Assembly: GCA_945871895.1 (NCBI GenBank)
Contig: CAMBXP010000019.1
Coordinates: 1 to 34,884, forward strand
Origin: Chryseobacterium gleum
Lineage (GTDB): Bacteria > Bacteroidota > Bacteroidia > Flavobacteriales_C > GCA-002722245
Direction of reading: 5' to 3'
DNA: 34,884 nucleotides
The notes under the pieces were generated by a model. The model was not told where the DNA came from. It made no database searches and saw only the letters and a list, made by a program, of their open reading frames with translations. Shown here in pieces: positions 17,369 through 26,800 of this stretch; positions within the stretch are counted from its first letter, which is position 1, and every line of letters starts with the position of its first letter. A program made the translations under genes and the position numbers.

Positions 17369-19945
17369 TTGAAACGCAAACTCAAAATAATAGGATTGGT
17401 ATTTCTAGGGTTATTCTTGCTGTTTATTACAGCAGGAGTAATCATTGGCACTGTTTATCAAGATGAGGTTCGTGCCGCTTTGGTTAGCGAATTGCAGAAG
17501 AATTTCACACGAAAAATTATCATCAATGATGAACAGGATATACACTTTTCAATCTTCTCAAAATTTCCAAAAGCATCTTTAGAATTAAACAACATTACCG
17601 CTCCTGGTATTGAGAAAGATGCCCCTCCCCTTTTGCGCGCCAAAAAGGTGTTCTTGATGTTCGATATGCTTTCGATTTTCACCAAAAATTTTGAGATTGA
17701 TGCAGTTCACGTGCAAGAAGGAGAAATGAATTTGGGTTACGAAGTGGGAGATAGAGCGAACTTCTTGATTTGGAAAGAAACACCAAATGAAGAAGGTGAG
17801 AGTGATGGCGGTGTGGAAGTAAATTTAACCATGATTAACCTCGACGATATTAAGTTTTCATATTTCAATCAAGACGCAGAAAGTAAATACACATTTCTTC
17901 TAGAAAAAATTGATCTATATCCTGTATTCAACGAGACAAATATTGCATTCGCCTCAGAAGGAACTTTAGCACTGTTAAAAATGCAAAATCCCGATTTTCT
18001 ATTTGAAAAAACTTTACAGCTAGAACATCACTTAAGAGGAGGCAACTTCTATTTCGAAACCGATAAACTTGAAATGCGTGAAATAGAATTGGATATCGAA
18101 GACAAAATAACGTTGAACGGCAATGGTTCTATCATCAACAAAAAAGATGGTATACATTTCGACTTAAAAGCTGCCTCAGAAAAAACTGACATTGGAGACA
18201 TTTTAGCAATCCTACCCGCCAATTATTTGGAAGATATCTCTTCATTAAAACCAGAAGGAGAAAGTTCATTTGATTTGGTGATTAACAATGTTCTAAACGA
18301 ACTTAGGGCACCAAATATTAAAGTTAATTTTGATGCAAAAGAAGTTAAATTTCTACTGAAAGAAGAAAACTTAACTTTCGATGATATCGATCTAAAAGGG
18401 CACTACACTTTTGACGGCGAAAGTGTTCTAAACCCCCATAAAATAAATATCAATCGCTTTGCTCTGCGTTTAGGAGATAACTCTATTGTTAAAGGTGAAT
18501 TAGCTGTTAGCGAAATGAGAAATCCGCAAATTAAATTGAAAGGCACGGCCGATATTTCACTAGAGGACTTACAAAAGAAAATCGCCTTAAAAAACGTTGA
18601 AGAAATGAGTGGAAACACCCACACTACTTTTGATTTTCAGGGTAAACTTGCCGATATTTTTATCGAACAAAAAACACAGTATTTAGACAGGTTAAAATCG
18701 GATGGTGAAGTGGTGTTTAACAACGTAAATGTTAAACTTGTTGACGACCCTAATCAGTACAAAAACATTCATGGCAAAATCTCTTTCAACAACAGAGATT
18801 TCGCTGTAGATTCTTTAATGGGAATGGCCAATTCATCTGATTTTAGTATATCAGGAAAAATACCTGACATCTACCTTTTTTTACTAGGTAAAGCCGATTT
18901 CAAAATGAGCGCTTCAGTGAAATCAAATACCTTTAATATGGATGAGTTGTTATCTGAAACGGAATCATCTACTGACGACGATTATAAACTTTCGCTTCCC
19001 CAAAAAACAACACTTCAACTTAACTTTGATATTGGTCACTTTATTTTTAGAAAATTTGAAGCCAATAATGTTCAAGGCGATGCTACATTAGAGGACCAAG
19101 TTTTACGACTGAATGATTTTAATTGCGGCACAAGCGAAGGACAAGCAAAAATAAATGGTTTTGTTGATGCAGCTAAGAATGATAAAATAACTTTTGAATG
19201 TAGCGGCCATTTAGAGAAAATAAACGTGAAAACTTTATTCTATCAATTCGAGAATTTCGGTCAGGATTTCATTATGGACAAACACATTGAAGGATTAATA
19301 ACAAGCAATATTTTCTTCAAGGCTGAAGCCGACACGAATCTTAATATCGATTTGAAAAAAATGTACACTAGAGCGCACTTAAAAATTGAAAACGGGAAAC
19401 TTATAGAGTTGCCATCCATGGTTGAATTAGACGAATTCTTGGCCAAAGAATACAAAATGAAAAATTTAAATTTAGGGCGTCTGAGTTTCGCTACCTTAGA
19501 AAACGATATTGAAATAGTTGACCAAGTAATCATTATTCCCAATATGACCATTAAATCATCTGCCATGAATGTTGATATTGCTGGTGAACATGGTTTCGAT
19601 GAGAAAATAAATTACAAATTTCGCATCAAAAGTTCTCAGCTAATAAATGCCTACCGGAAGAAGAAAAAAGACAACAATGAATTTATGGAACAAGAGGAGG
19701 ATCAAAGTCAGACTATCCCTTTTTTCATGAAAGGAACAATAGATAACCCAGAATTCGGTTACGACAAAAACACCAAAAAAGAAATTGCCAAAAGCACGGC
19801 AGATGAAAAGAAAAATGAATTGAGAGACGCCTTTAGAAAAGAGTTTGGCGAGAAAGAAATTACAGATAAGAAAGAGAGCAAAAAAGAAGAGAAAAAAGAA
19901 GAAGGCAATCAACCCCGCTTAGGTGTTGAATGGAATGGCGAATAA
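17369..19945 (+). CDS. AsmA-like envelope protein
   Basis: An 858-residue protein with one N-terminal TM segment (about 5-28, IIGLVFLGLFLLFITAG) and a long beta-rich extracytoplasmic body. The layout and the C-terminal pattern (TIKSSAMNVDIAGEHGFD, INYKFRIKSSQL) match AsmA-family/AsmA C-terminal-region proteins, which in other bacteria act in outer-membrane lipid transport or assembly. The tail (about 800-858) is very rich in Lys and Glu. The start is TTG at 17369: an in-frame TAA lies at 17363-17365 and the next ATG is about 95 codons on, after the TM segment. Its last 16 bases overlap the start of the histidine kinase gene at 19930. Confidence 0.85.
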   Translation: MKRKLKIIGLVFLGLFLLFITAGVIIGTVYQDEVRAALVSELQKNFTRKIIINDEQDIHFSIFSKFPKASLELNNITAPGIEKDAPPLLRAKKVFLMFDMLSIFTKNFEIDAVHVQEGEMNLGYEVGDRANFLIWKETPNEEGESDGGVEVNLTMINLDDIKFSYFNQDAESKYTFLLEKIDLYPVFNETNIAFASEGTLALLKMQNPDFLFEKTLQLEHHLRGGNFYFETDKLEMREIELDIEDKITLNGNGSIINKKDGIHFDLKAASEKTDIGDILAILPANYLEDISSLKPEGESSFDLVINNVLNELRAPNIKVNFDAKEVKFLLKEENLTFDDIDLKGHYTFDGESVLNPHKININRFALRLGDNSIVKGELAVSEMRNPQIKLKGTADISLEDLQKKIALKNVEEMSGNTHTTFDFQGKLADIFIEQKTQYLDRLKSDGEVVFNNVNVKLVDDPNQYKNIHGKISFNNRDFAVDSLMGMANSSDFSISGKIPDIYLFLLGKADFKMSASVKSNTFNMDELLSETESSTDDDYKLSLPQKTTLQLNFDIGHFIFRKFEANNVQGDATLEDQVLRLNDFNCGTSEGQAKINGFVDAAKNDKITFECSGHLEKINVKTLFYQFENFGQDFIMDKHIEGLITSNIFFKAEADTNLNIDLKKMYTRAHLKIENGKLIELPSMVELDEFLAKEYKMKNLNLGRLSFATLENDIEIVDQVIIIPNMTIKSSAMNVDIAGEHGFDEKINYKFRIKSSQLINAYRKKKKDNNEFMEQEEDQSQTIPFFMKGTIDNPEFGYDKNTKKEIAKSTADEKKNELRDAFRKEFGEKEITDKKESKKEEKKEEGNQPRLGVEWNGE

Positions 19946-21108
19946 TAAAAAGGCGAATGAATATTTACTATAGAAAACAAATTTGGAAAATATTTTTACT
20001 ACTGTTTGCTATAGGTATTGGCGTGCTTTCTCTTTGGTACACCAATGGTTTGGTGAACAAACTTAAAAAGCAGGAAGAAGAAAAAGTACAACTTTGGGCT
20101 GAAGCCACCAAACGTTTGGCAGCTCCCGAAACAGAAATGAATGAGCTGGCTTTTTTATCGCAAATAAGCAGAAACAACACCACTATTCCATTGATATTGG
20201 CCAGCGACAAAGGGAAAGTACTCTCGTGGAGAAACCTAGACTCGGCTTTGGTAGCACAAGACAGCAATTACCTGCAAGCACAATTGGAAGAAATGAAAAT
20301 GGAACACCCACCCATTAAAATCCCAGTATTCAACCAAGAACAATTAATTTATTACCACAACTCTACTGTTTTAAAAGAACTCACTTACTATCCTTACATT
20401 CAACTAACGGTAATTGCATTCTTTGTTCTCATTGCGTATTTGGCCTTTTCCGCGAGCAGAAATGCTGAACAAAATCAGGTTTGGGTTGGCATGGCTAAAG
20501 AAACTGCACATCAGCTGGGCACGCCACTCTCTTCATTAATGGGTTGGCTAGAGTATTTAAAATCGACTGGTTTAGAAGAATCAACAGCCATAGAAATTGC
20601 AAAAGATATACATCGATTGGAAACTGTAACCGACAGATTTTCGAAAATTGGCGCTAAACCTATACTTACTTCGGCGCCTGTAAAAGAGGTGGTTGAAAAG
20701 TCTTTACAGTATTTACAATCGCGCGTTTCCAAAAAAATAGAAGTGACTTTTGAGTGTGATTGTGACGAGCACACGCTGCTACCACTTAACCAACCCTTGT
20801 TTGAATGGGTGATAGAAAACATTGTGAAAAATGCTGTAGATGCAATGGACGGCGAGGGTAAGTTGGGCGTGAAGATTACTGAAAAAGGAAAGTTCATTTC
20901 TATAGACATTGAAGACAATGGCAAAGGAATTCCTGGTGGCGATTTCAAAAGGATTTTTAGACCTGGCTTCACCACCAAAACACGTGGTTGGGGCTTAGGA
21001 TTGTCTCTTGCGAAAAGAATTATTGAACAATACCACAAAGGAAAAATATTTGTAAAAAAATCGGAGATTGGTCAAGGAACAACATTTAGAATTTCACTAA
21101 AAAAATAA
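19930..21108 (+). CDS. Sensor histidine kinase
   Basis: A 392-residue membrane histidine kinase. TM segments at about 20-39 and 147-168 flank an extracytoplasmic sensor region of about 105 residues. The H-box (AKETAHQLGTPLSSL, H194), N-box (NIVKNAVDAMDG), G1 (DIEDNGKGIP) and G2 (TRGWGLGLSLAKRI) are intact, so it should be catalytically active. The H-box variant with HQLGTP is common in Bacteroidota kinases. The start may be 19930 (overlapping the AsmA-like stop) or the ATG at 19957. No response regulator is adjacent, so it is an orphan by position. The ligand is unknown; co-expression with an envelope-biogenesis-like gene suggests envelope sensing, as inference only. Confidence 0.9.
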   Translation: MEWRIIKRRMNIYYRKQIWKIFLLLFAIGIGVLSLWYTNGLVNKLKKQEEEKVQLWAEATKRLAAPETEMNELAFLSQISRNNTTIPLILASDKGKVLSWRNLDSALVAQDSNYLQAQLEEMKMEHPPIKIPVFNQEQLIYYHNSTVLKELTYYPYIQLTVIAFFVLIAYLAFSASRNAEQNQVWVGMAKETAHQLGTPLSSLMGWLEYLKSTGLEESTAIEIAKDIHRLETVTDRFSKIGAKPILTSAPVKEVVEKSLQYLQSRVSKKIEVTFECDCDEHTLLPLNQPLFEWVIENIVKNAVDAMDGEGKLGVKITEKGKFISIDIEDNGKGIPGGDFKRIFRPGFTTKTRGWGLGLSLAKRIIEQYHKGKIFVKKSEIGQGTTFRISLKK

Positions 21109-21119
21109 GTGCCCTCGCT

Positions 21120-22244
21120 TTGTCAGGAATTTACCTTCATATCCCCTTTTGTAAACAAAGTTGCCACTACTGCGATTTTCACTTTTCCACAACATTTCAT
21201 GGTTATCGAGAACGCATGATTTTAGCCATGTGTAAGGAAATCGAATTACAAAAAAACTTTCTCAACGAGAAAATTCAAACCATTTATTTTGGTGGAGGAA
21301 CGCCCTCTTTGCTTAACAAAAAAGAACTGGAACAAATTTTCATATCGCTTAGAAAATCATTCGATTTAAGCAGTGTTAAAGAAATTACTTTAGAAGCCAA
21401 TCCCGACGATTTAAGTGAAACCTACCTTCACGACTTAAAAGAAGCGGGCATTAACCGTTTGAGTATTGGAATTCAATCTTTCTACGAAGAAGATTTAATA
21501 TACATGAATCGCGCACACAATGCACAACAAGCGGCACAATGCGTAAAGTGGGCTAAAGATATTGGTATCACAAACATTAGTATAGATTTAATTTACGGCT
21601 TCCCAGATTTGAGCGAAGAAAAATGGCTCAACAATATGAAAACAGCTATTGATTTGGGAGTTCAGCATATCTCTTCATATGCAATGACCGTAGAGAAAGA
21701 CACTCCCTTAAGTAAATTTATTGAAAAAGGAAAATTGCCTGCAGTGAATGACGAACAGGGCGCATTGCATTTTCAAATGTTGCAAAACACTTTGATAGAA
21801 AATGGCTTTGAGCATTATGAAATCTCAAATTTTTGTTTGCATAATTGCGAATCGAAACACAATTCTTCTTATTGGCTTCAAAAAAAATATTTAGGCATTG
21901 GTGCAGGCGCCCATTCTTACGATGGCAACAATAGATACTGGAATGTTTCGAACAACATGAAATACATCTTAAGCTTAGAACTCGACAAATTAGCCAACGA
22001 AAAAGAAGAAATCAACGAAAACACAGCCTACAACGAATATATTCTTACCCGTTTGCGCACCAAATGGGGCGTTGAAGAAAAAAGAATTCAACAATTTGCG
22101 AAACATCTTCAAGAAGCATTTTACACCAATTTAAAAGTACACTTAGATGCTGAAAATGTGGTTAATGAAAATGGGATTTTCACGCTAAGTACCAAAGGAA
22201 AATTGCTTGCTGATAGAATTGCATCAGATTTATTTGTGGTTTAG
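21120..22244 (+). CDS. hemW: Radical SAM heme chaperone HemW
   Basis: A 374-residue radical SAM protein related to oxygen-independent coproporphyrinogen oxidase. The 4Fe-4S motif C11-x3-C15-x2-C18 lies in IPFCKQSCHYCDF. The D after the third Cys, instead of the fourth Cys of true HemN, and the HemW-type length point to the heme chaperone/HemW group. Other signatures are YFGGGTPSLL, EANPDDL and GIQSFYEEDL. The start is TTG at 21120, because the next in-frame ATG lies after the Fe-S motif. It follows the kinase by 11 bases and is probably the last gene of the rluB-to-hemW cluster. Confidence 0.92.
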   Translation: MSGIYLHIPFCKQSCHYCDFHFSTTFHGYRERMILAMCKEIELQKNFLNEKIQTIYFGGGTPSLLNKKELEQIFISLRKSFDLSSVKEITLEANPDDLSETYLHDLKEAGINRLSIGIQSFYEEDLIYMNRAHNAQQAAQCVKWAKDIGITNISIDLIYGFPDLSEEKWLNNMKTAIDLGVQHISSYAMTVEKDTPLSKFIEKGKLPAVNDEQGALHFQMLQNTLIENGFEHYEISNFCLHNCESKHNSSYWLQKKYLGIGAGAHSYDGNNRYWNVSNNMKYILSLELDKLANEKEEINENTAYNEYILTRLRTKWGVEEKRIQQFAKHLQEAFYTNLKVHLDAENVVNENGIFTLSTKGKLLADRIASDLFVV

Positions 22245-22281
22245 CAATAATTACCGACTTTAGTTTCTCAAACCCATAGAG

Positions 22282-22746
22282 ATGAAACTAGATAAAACCG
22301 ACCTTAAAATTCTTAAGAAACTACAGCAAGACGGAAGAATGACCAACTTGCAATTGAGTGTAGAAATTGGTTTATCACCAGCACCCACACTTGAAAGAGT
22401 AAAAAAACTGGAAAGCTCTGGCGTAATCAAAAGTTATCATGCACAGGTAAGTGAACACGTAGTTGGATTAGGGATACAAGCATTGGTATCTATCTCATTG
22501 ACTCGTCAGATTGAAAATGCAATTGCTGGTTTCACCGAAAAAATCAACAATATTCCCGAAATAATGGAATGTTATCAGGTAACAGGTAACTCTGATTACC
22601 TTGTTAGAATTTTAGTGAAAGACATCCCCTCTTTTGAGGCTTTGGTATCGCATAAATTGAGTAAAATTGAGGAAATCGGACAAATGCAAACGATGGTGAT
22701 TTTATCGAAAATTAAAGACTCAAAAGAAGTGCCTTTGGAATATTAA
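22282..22746 (+). CDS. Lrp/AsnC family transcriptional regulator
   Basis: A 154-residue regulator. The N-terminal helix-turn-helix is recognisable (LDKTDLKILKKLQQDGR at 3-19, then LSVEIGLSPAPTLERVKKLE). A C-terminal RAM/ligand-binding domain follows (VGLGIQALVSISL, IPEIMECYQVTGNSDYLVRI). Length is typical. Family members respond to amino acids and often regulate themselves or an adjacent gene; the target here is unknown. It lies 37 bases after hemW and is followed by a 78-base gap before the lipoprotein gene. Confidence 0.93.
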   Translation: MKLDKTDLKILKKLQQDGRMTNLQLSVEIGLSPAPTLERVKKLESSGVIKSYHAQVSEHVVGLGIQALVSISLTRQIENAIAGFTEKINNIPEIMECYQVTGNSDYLVRILVKDIPSFEALVSHKLSKIEEIGQMQTMVILSKIKDSKEVPLEY

Positions 22747-22824
22747 ATTTTCAACAATTACCTTGTTTTAACAACTTCGCCAATTCTATCACGTAAACTT
22801 TCACAACAATTTAATTTGTTGGGT

Positions 22825-23397
22825 ATGAAAACGAGAGGTATACTCATATGCATCATGGCAATGATGTTGTTGTCATGCATCAAAGAAAAACAAGAAACAA
22901 ACGAATACCAAACGTATGTGATAGAAAAAGGATCACATCAGTCGGCTCATGAATATGGAAAAATGTCCATCGACTCCATATTAAACTTCAACGTAATATT
23001 TGATTCATCAGCGATATATCAAGATAAGCAAGATGAAAATGCAAAAGATGTAAACAAACTTTTTGGTATGAGTGATTGCGGCATCATGCACCACATGAAC
23101 AGCGCAAGAATTGGATGGAGATGGTACAAAGGTAACTTAGAATTATTCGGCTACTCCTACAGCAATGCGAAAAGAGAAATTGTGAAAATAGGCTCATTTC
23201 ACATCAATACAGCATTGAGATGCCAAATTACATGCGCTACAGGAAAATATATTTTTGATGTTAATGGTAAAAAGGTGGAGACAAAACGTAGCTGCAACAT
23301 TGAAGAGTACTACCTGTTATACCCCTACTTTGGGGGTGATGAAACAGCTCCTCACAGAATTAAAATTAAAATTGCCTACCTCGAAAAAACACAATGA
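22825..23397 (+). CDS. Putative lipoprotein of unknown function
   Basis: A 190-residue protein with a lipoprotein signal: residues 1-17 are hydrophobic and the lipobox LLSC ends at C18, followed by IKEKQE. The frame begins at a TTG (22816), but the ATG at 22825 gives the proper short signal. The mature protein has conserved-looking aromatic and Cys positions (DCGIMHHM, RIGWRWYKGNLELFGYSY, LRCQITCATGKYIF) and a beta-rich C-terminus. The WRWYKGNLELFGYSY segment suggests a ligand- or glycan-binding beta sandwich, but no family was recognised. Confidence 0.75.
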   Translation: MKTRGILICIMAMMLLSCIKEKQETNEYQTYVIEKGSHQSAHEYGKMSIDSILNFNVIFDSSAIYQDKQDENAKDVNKLFGMSDCGIMHHMNSARIGWRWYKGNLELFGYSYSNAKREIVKIGSFHINTALRCQITCATGKYIFDVNGKKVETKRSCNIEEYYLLYPYFGGDETAPHRIKIKIAYLEKTQ

Positions 23398-23473
23398 TTT
23401 TCACTTTCTATTGTTAATTACAATTTGTGTTCAATGTAAGGCATGCTAAAATAATGTCTTTTTTTGTGCGTAC

Positions 23474-23854
23474 ATGGAAGTAAAGGCAATAGGTGAAATG
23501 TTCGGACTCTTTAGTACTTGCTCAATTGCGCCAGGAGAGATAGTATTGAAAATAGAAGGACATATTGTATCTCAACCAAGTCGAACCACCATACAAATTG
23601 GGCCATCTATACACGTTGAGGTGGAGAGTCCTGGTAAATTCATCAATCATTCTTGCAGCCCAAACTGTAAGGTAGAAAACAGCGAATTAATTGCTATCAA
23701 AAGCATTGCTCGAGGTGAAGAAATCACATTTAATTACCAAGAAAGCGAAGATATTTTAGCTCACCCATTTATCTGCAAAGATTGCGATAAGTGGATGAAA
23801 GGCAAAAAATTTTGGAAACCCATCCCAGCAAGTGCCGTAGAACACGTCAGTTAA
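23474..23854 (+). CDS. Small SET-domain protein (putative protein lysine methyltransferase)
   Basis: A 126-residue single-domain protein with recognisable SET motifs: an N-terminal GEMFGLFSTCSI corresponding to the GxG...GLFA region, NHSCSPNC at 58-65 (the SAM-contacting N-H-S-C) and GEEITFNYQ at 81-89 with the catalytic-type Tyr. A C101-x2-C104 pair near the end (FICKDC) with C61 could form a reduced post-SET zinc site. SET proteins typically methylate lysine on other proteins; the target here is unknown. There is no signal peptide, so it is cytoplasmic. It ends 20 bases before the giant adhesin start and may share its transcript. Bacterial SET proteins are scattered and often suspected of transfer. 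Confidence 0.85.
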   Translation: MEVKAIGEMFGLFSTCSIAPGEIVLKIEGHIVSQPSRTTIQIGPSIHVEVESPGKFINHSCSPNCKVENSELIAIKSIARGEEITFNYQESEDILAHPFICKDCDKWMKGKKFWKPIPASAVEHVS

Positions 23855-23874
23855 ATGCTTCATAAACGAAAAAA

Positions 23875-26800
23875 TTGAATAAATACTTTTACATACAATT
23901 ACTAATCTTAACCCTTTCACTTTTTTCTCAAACGCTTATTGCTGCTAATAAGTATTGGGTTGGAAATGGTGGGAATTGGAGTGATAATTCGCACTGGTCT
24001 CTAACTTCGGGCGGAACCAGCGGAGCAGCTATACCCAGCGCCTTCGATATTGCTGTTTTCGACCAAAATTCTTTCAATTCTGCCAATCACAGTGTAATTA
24101 TTTCAGAAAACATTTCAATTGGCGGACTAGATTGGAGAAACGTTAGCTTAAATCCTACCTTATCAGCAGACACCCCTGTTATAATGACACTTTACGGTGA
24201 AATATATTTTACCAAAGAAATGACAAATAATTTCTTTGGTAAAGTTATATTCATTGTGGAAGAGAATAGAGGAAGTCTTGGTAATTTTCAGGGTAATTTC
24301 TTCAAACGAGAAGTGGAGTTTGTTACCGATCCTGAAAATATTATTCTAAAAAAGAAAAACAGAGGACAAAAGACTTTAACGGCTATTACATCCATAAATG
24401 TAACAACACAAAATGCTACTTGTGGATGCGAAGGCTGGGCTAAAGCTACTGTTGTTGGAGGAACTGCCCCTTTTACTTATAGTTGGTCGGGACCAACTCC
24501 AAACGGGAAAAGTCCCGGGGATCCATACGATGGAGAACCAGGAGATTCGATATATAACCTTTGCGGAGTGTCGGGAACCGGTTACACAATTGTAGTGAGT
24601 GATGCAGATGGAAACGTTGATTTTCTCTCTTTTGCTCTAAGTGGCCCCTCACCCTTTTTATTTAGAGTTCCTGCAGCTCCTGTTCATAATAACTGTTTTC
24701 AGAGTTGCGATGGTAAATTAAAAGCCATTGGACTAGGCGGCGCAGGTATTAAAACCTACTTATGGAATGACCCTTTGGCACAAACCACCGCTCAAGCCTC
24801 AAACTTATGTGCAGGCACCTATACTTTAACCATTACTGACGCAGCAGGCTGTCAGGTCACATATACCGAAACAGTAACAGAACCAACTCTTTTAGTTGCA
24901 AGTATTTCTAGTCAAACAAATGTTTCATGTTTTGGTATTTCAGATGCTTCGGCAACAGCAAGTGGATCAGGTGGCAATCCTGGATACACTTTTTCTTGGT
25001 ATGATGTAACAGGAACTCCGACCACAGCAACGGCAAATAATTTACCACAAGGTACTTATCATTGCAAAATTACAGATACCCACGGTTGTGTTGACACAGC
25101 TACCGCAATAATAACAGAACCAACAGTTATATCACTAAGCGCAATTACTTTGCAAAATATAGAATGTGCAAACGTTTGTATTGGACAAATAAGCTATTCT
25201 GGTTCTGGTGGAACAGCGCCATTAAGTCATTCATGGTATGATGCTCCTGGAGCGCCTACATCATCGGTGGTTAACAGCTTGTGTGCTGGAACTTATCATG
25301 TGGCAATAGCAGATGGCAATGGATGCAAAGACACAGCCTCTACCATCGTCACAACTCCAGCGGCACTAATGACAAGCATTGTGGATTCTACCAATGTATT
25401 ATGCAGAGGTTTGTGCACAGGTGAAGCTACAGTTAGAGCTACTGGAGGCGTTTCTCCTTATACCTACTTTTGGTACAATTTAGCAGGAATGACTGATACC
25501 ACAGCTACTGGAATTTGCGCTGGACCATCCAACGTACAAGTTATAGATGCCAACGGCTGCAGAGACAGCTCAACTGTATCGATAACACAGCCAGCCAGCA
25601 CTCTTTTTGCAAATATTGTAGACCAAAGCAACAACATTTGCTCAAACTATTGCAATGGCGATGCTACCGTGAGAGTATCTGGTGGAACTATTCCGTACAC
25701 TTATAGCTGGTACGATGCGCCAAACTTAGAAACCGATACTTTAGCTGCCAACTTATGCACACAAGATTATCATGTTGAAATTATCGATGGCAATGGTTGC
25801 AAAGATACCATAACTGCAAGCATATTATCAGCAGCTCCCTTAGTTGGTGCAATAACAGATAGTATTCCTCTAACGTGTTTGGGTACTTGTATTGGTTCCT
25901 TAACCGTAATTGGATCGGGAGGAACAGCAGGATATACTTACAATTGGCTAACACCAGCGGTAGCAGACAGCAACATAGTGTCTAATTTATGCGCTGGCAC
26001 ATACGAAGTTGAAATTACTGATGTCAATGGATGTTTGGATACGGTTTCGTATTCATTAATTGCACCTCCTGGAGTAAATGCTTCTATTTCCGCTCAAGCG
26101 AATAATGATTGTTTTTACATTTGTAATGGCAGCGCAACAGTTCTAGGAAGTGGAGGAACACCTCCCTTTGTTTATAACTGGTATGATGCCTTGGGACAAT
26201 CAAGCACATCTGTTTCAAACCTCTGCAACGGAACATATCATGCGGAAATAACAGACGGTACCGGATGTAAAGACACAGCTTCTGTTATTATTACCTCACC
26301 AACAGAATTGATTGCTTCCACAGCAGACACTATGGTGACCTGCGTAGGTGTTTGTGATGGTAAAGCATTGGCAAGCGCAACGGGAGGAACCCTGCCTTAT
26401 ACTTTTTACTGGTTCGTTAGTAATCATACGGGACCAAGCAGATCAGGACTTTGTGCGGATGTGCTTACTGGTTATCCGGTGAAAGTTACGGATGGTAATG
26501 GATGCACAGACACTGCGTGGGCAATTATTAATGCACCAACAGTTGTAACAGCCATAGTTAACAGCAGCGCCTCAACCTCTTGCTTTGGTGCTTGTGATGG
26601 AACCGCTAACGTGCATGCAAGTGGAGGGACAAGCCCCTATGCTTTTGATTGGACAAGTGCAGGAAATCAAAGCGACTCAACCGCTTTAAATCTTTGTGCA
26701 GGTTTGCAATCTGTCAAGGTTACCGATGGGAGCGGATGTATCGATATTGCTACAGTTACAATTTTACAACCCTCAAAATTAAACGCTAGCATTGCAGATT

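Noticed and set aside
23255..23449. Plus-strand frame of 64 codons overlapping the lipoprotein end
   Set aside because: It is a shadow of the lipoprotein gene in another frame; the protein shows no signal or domain.
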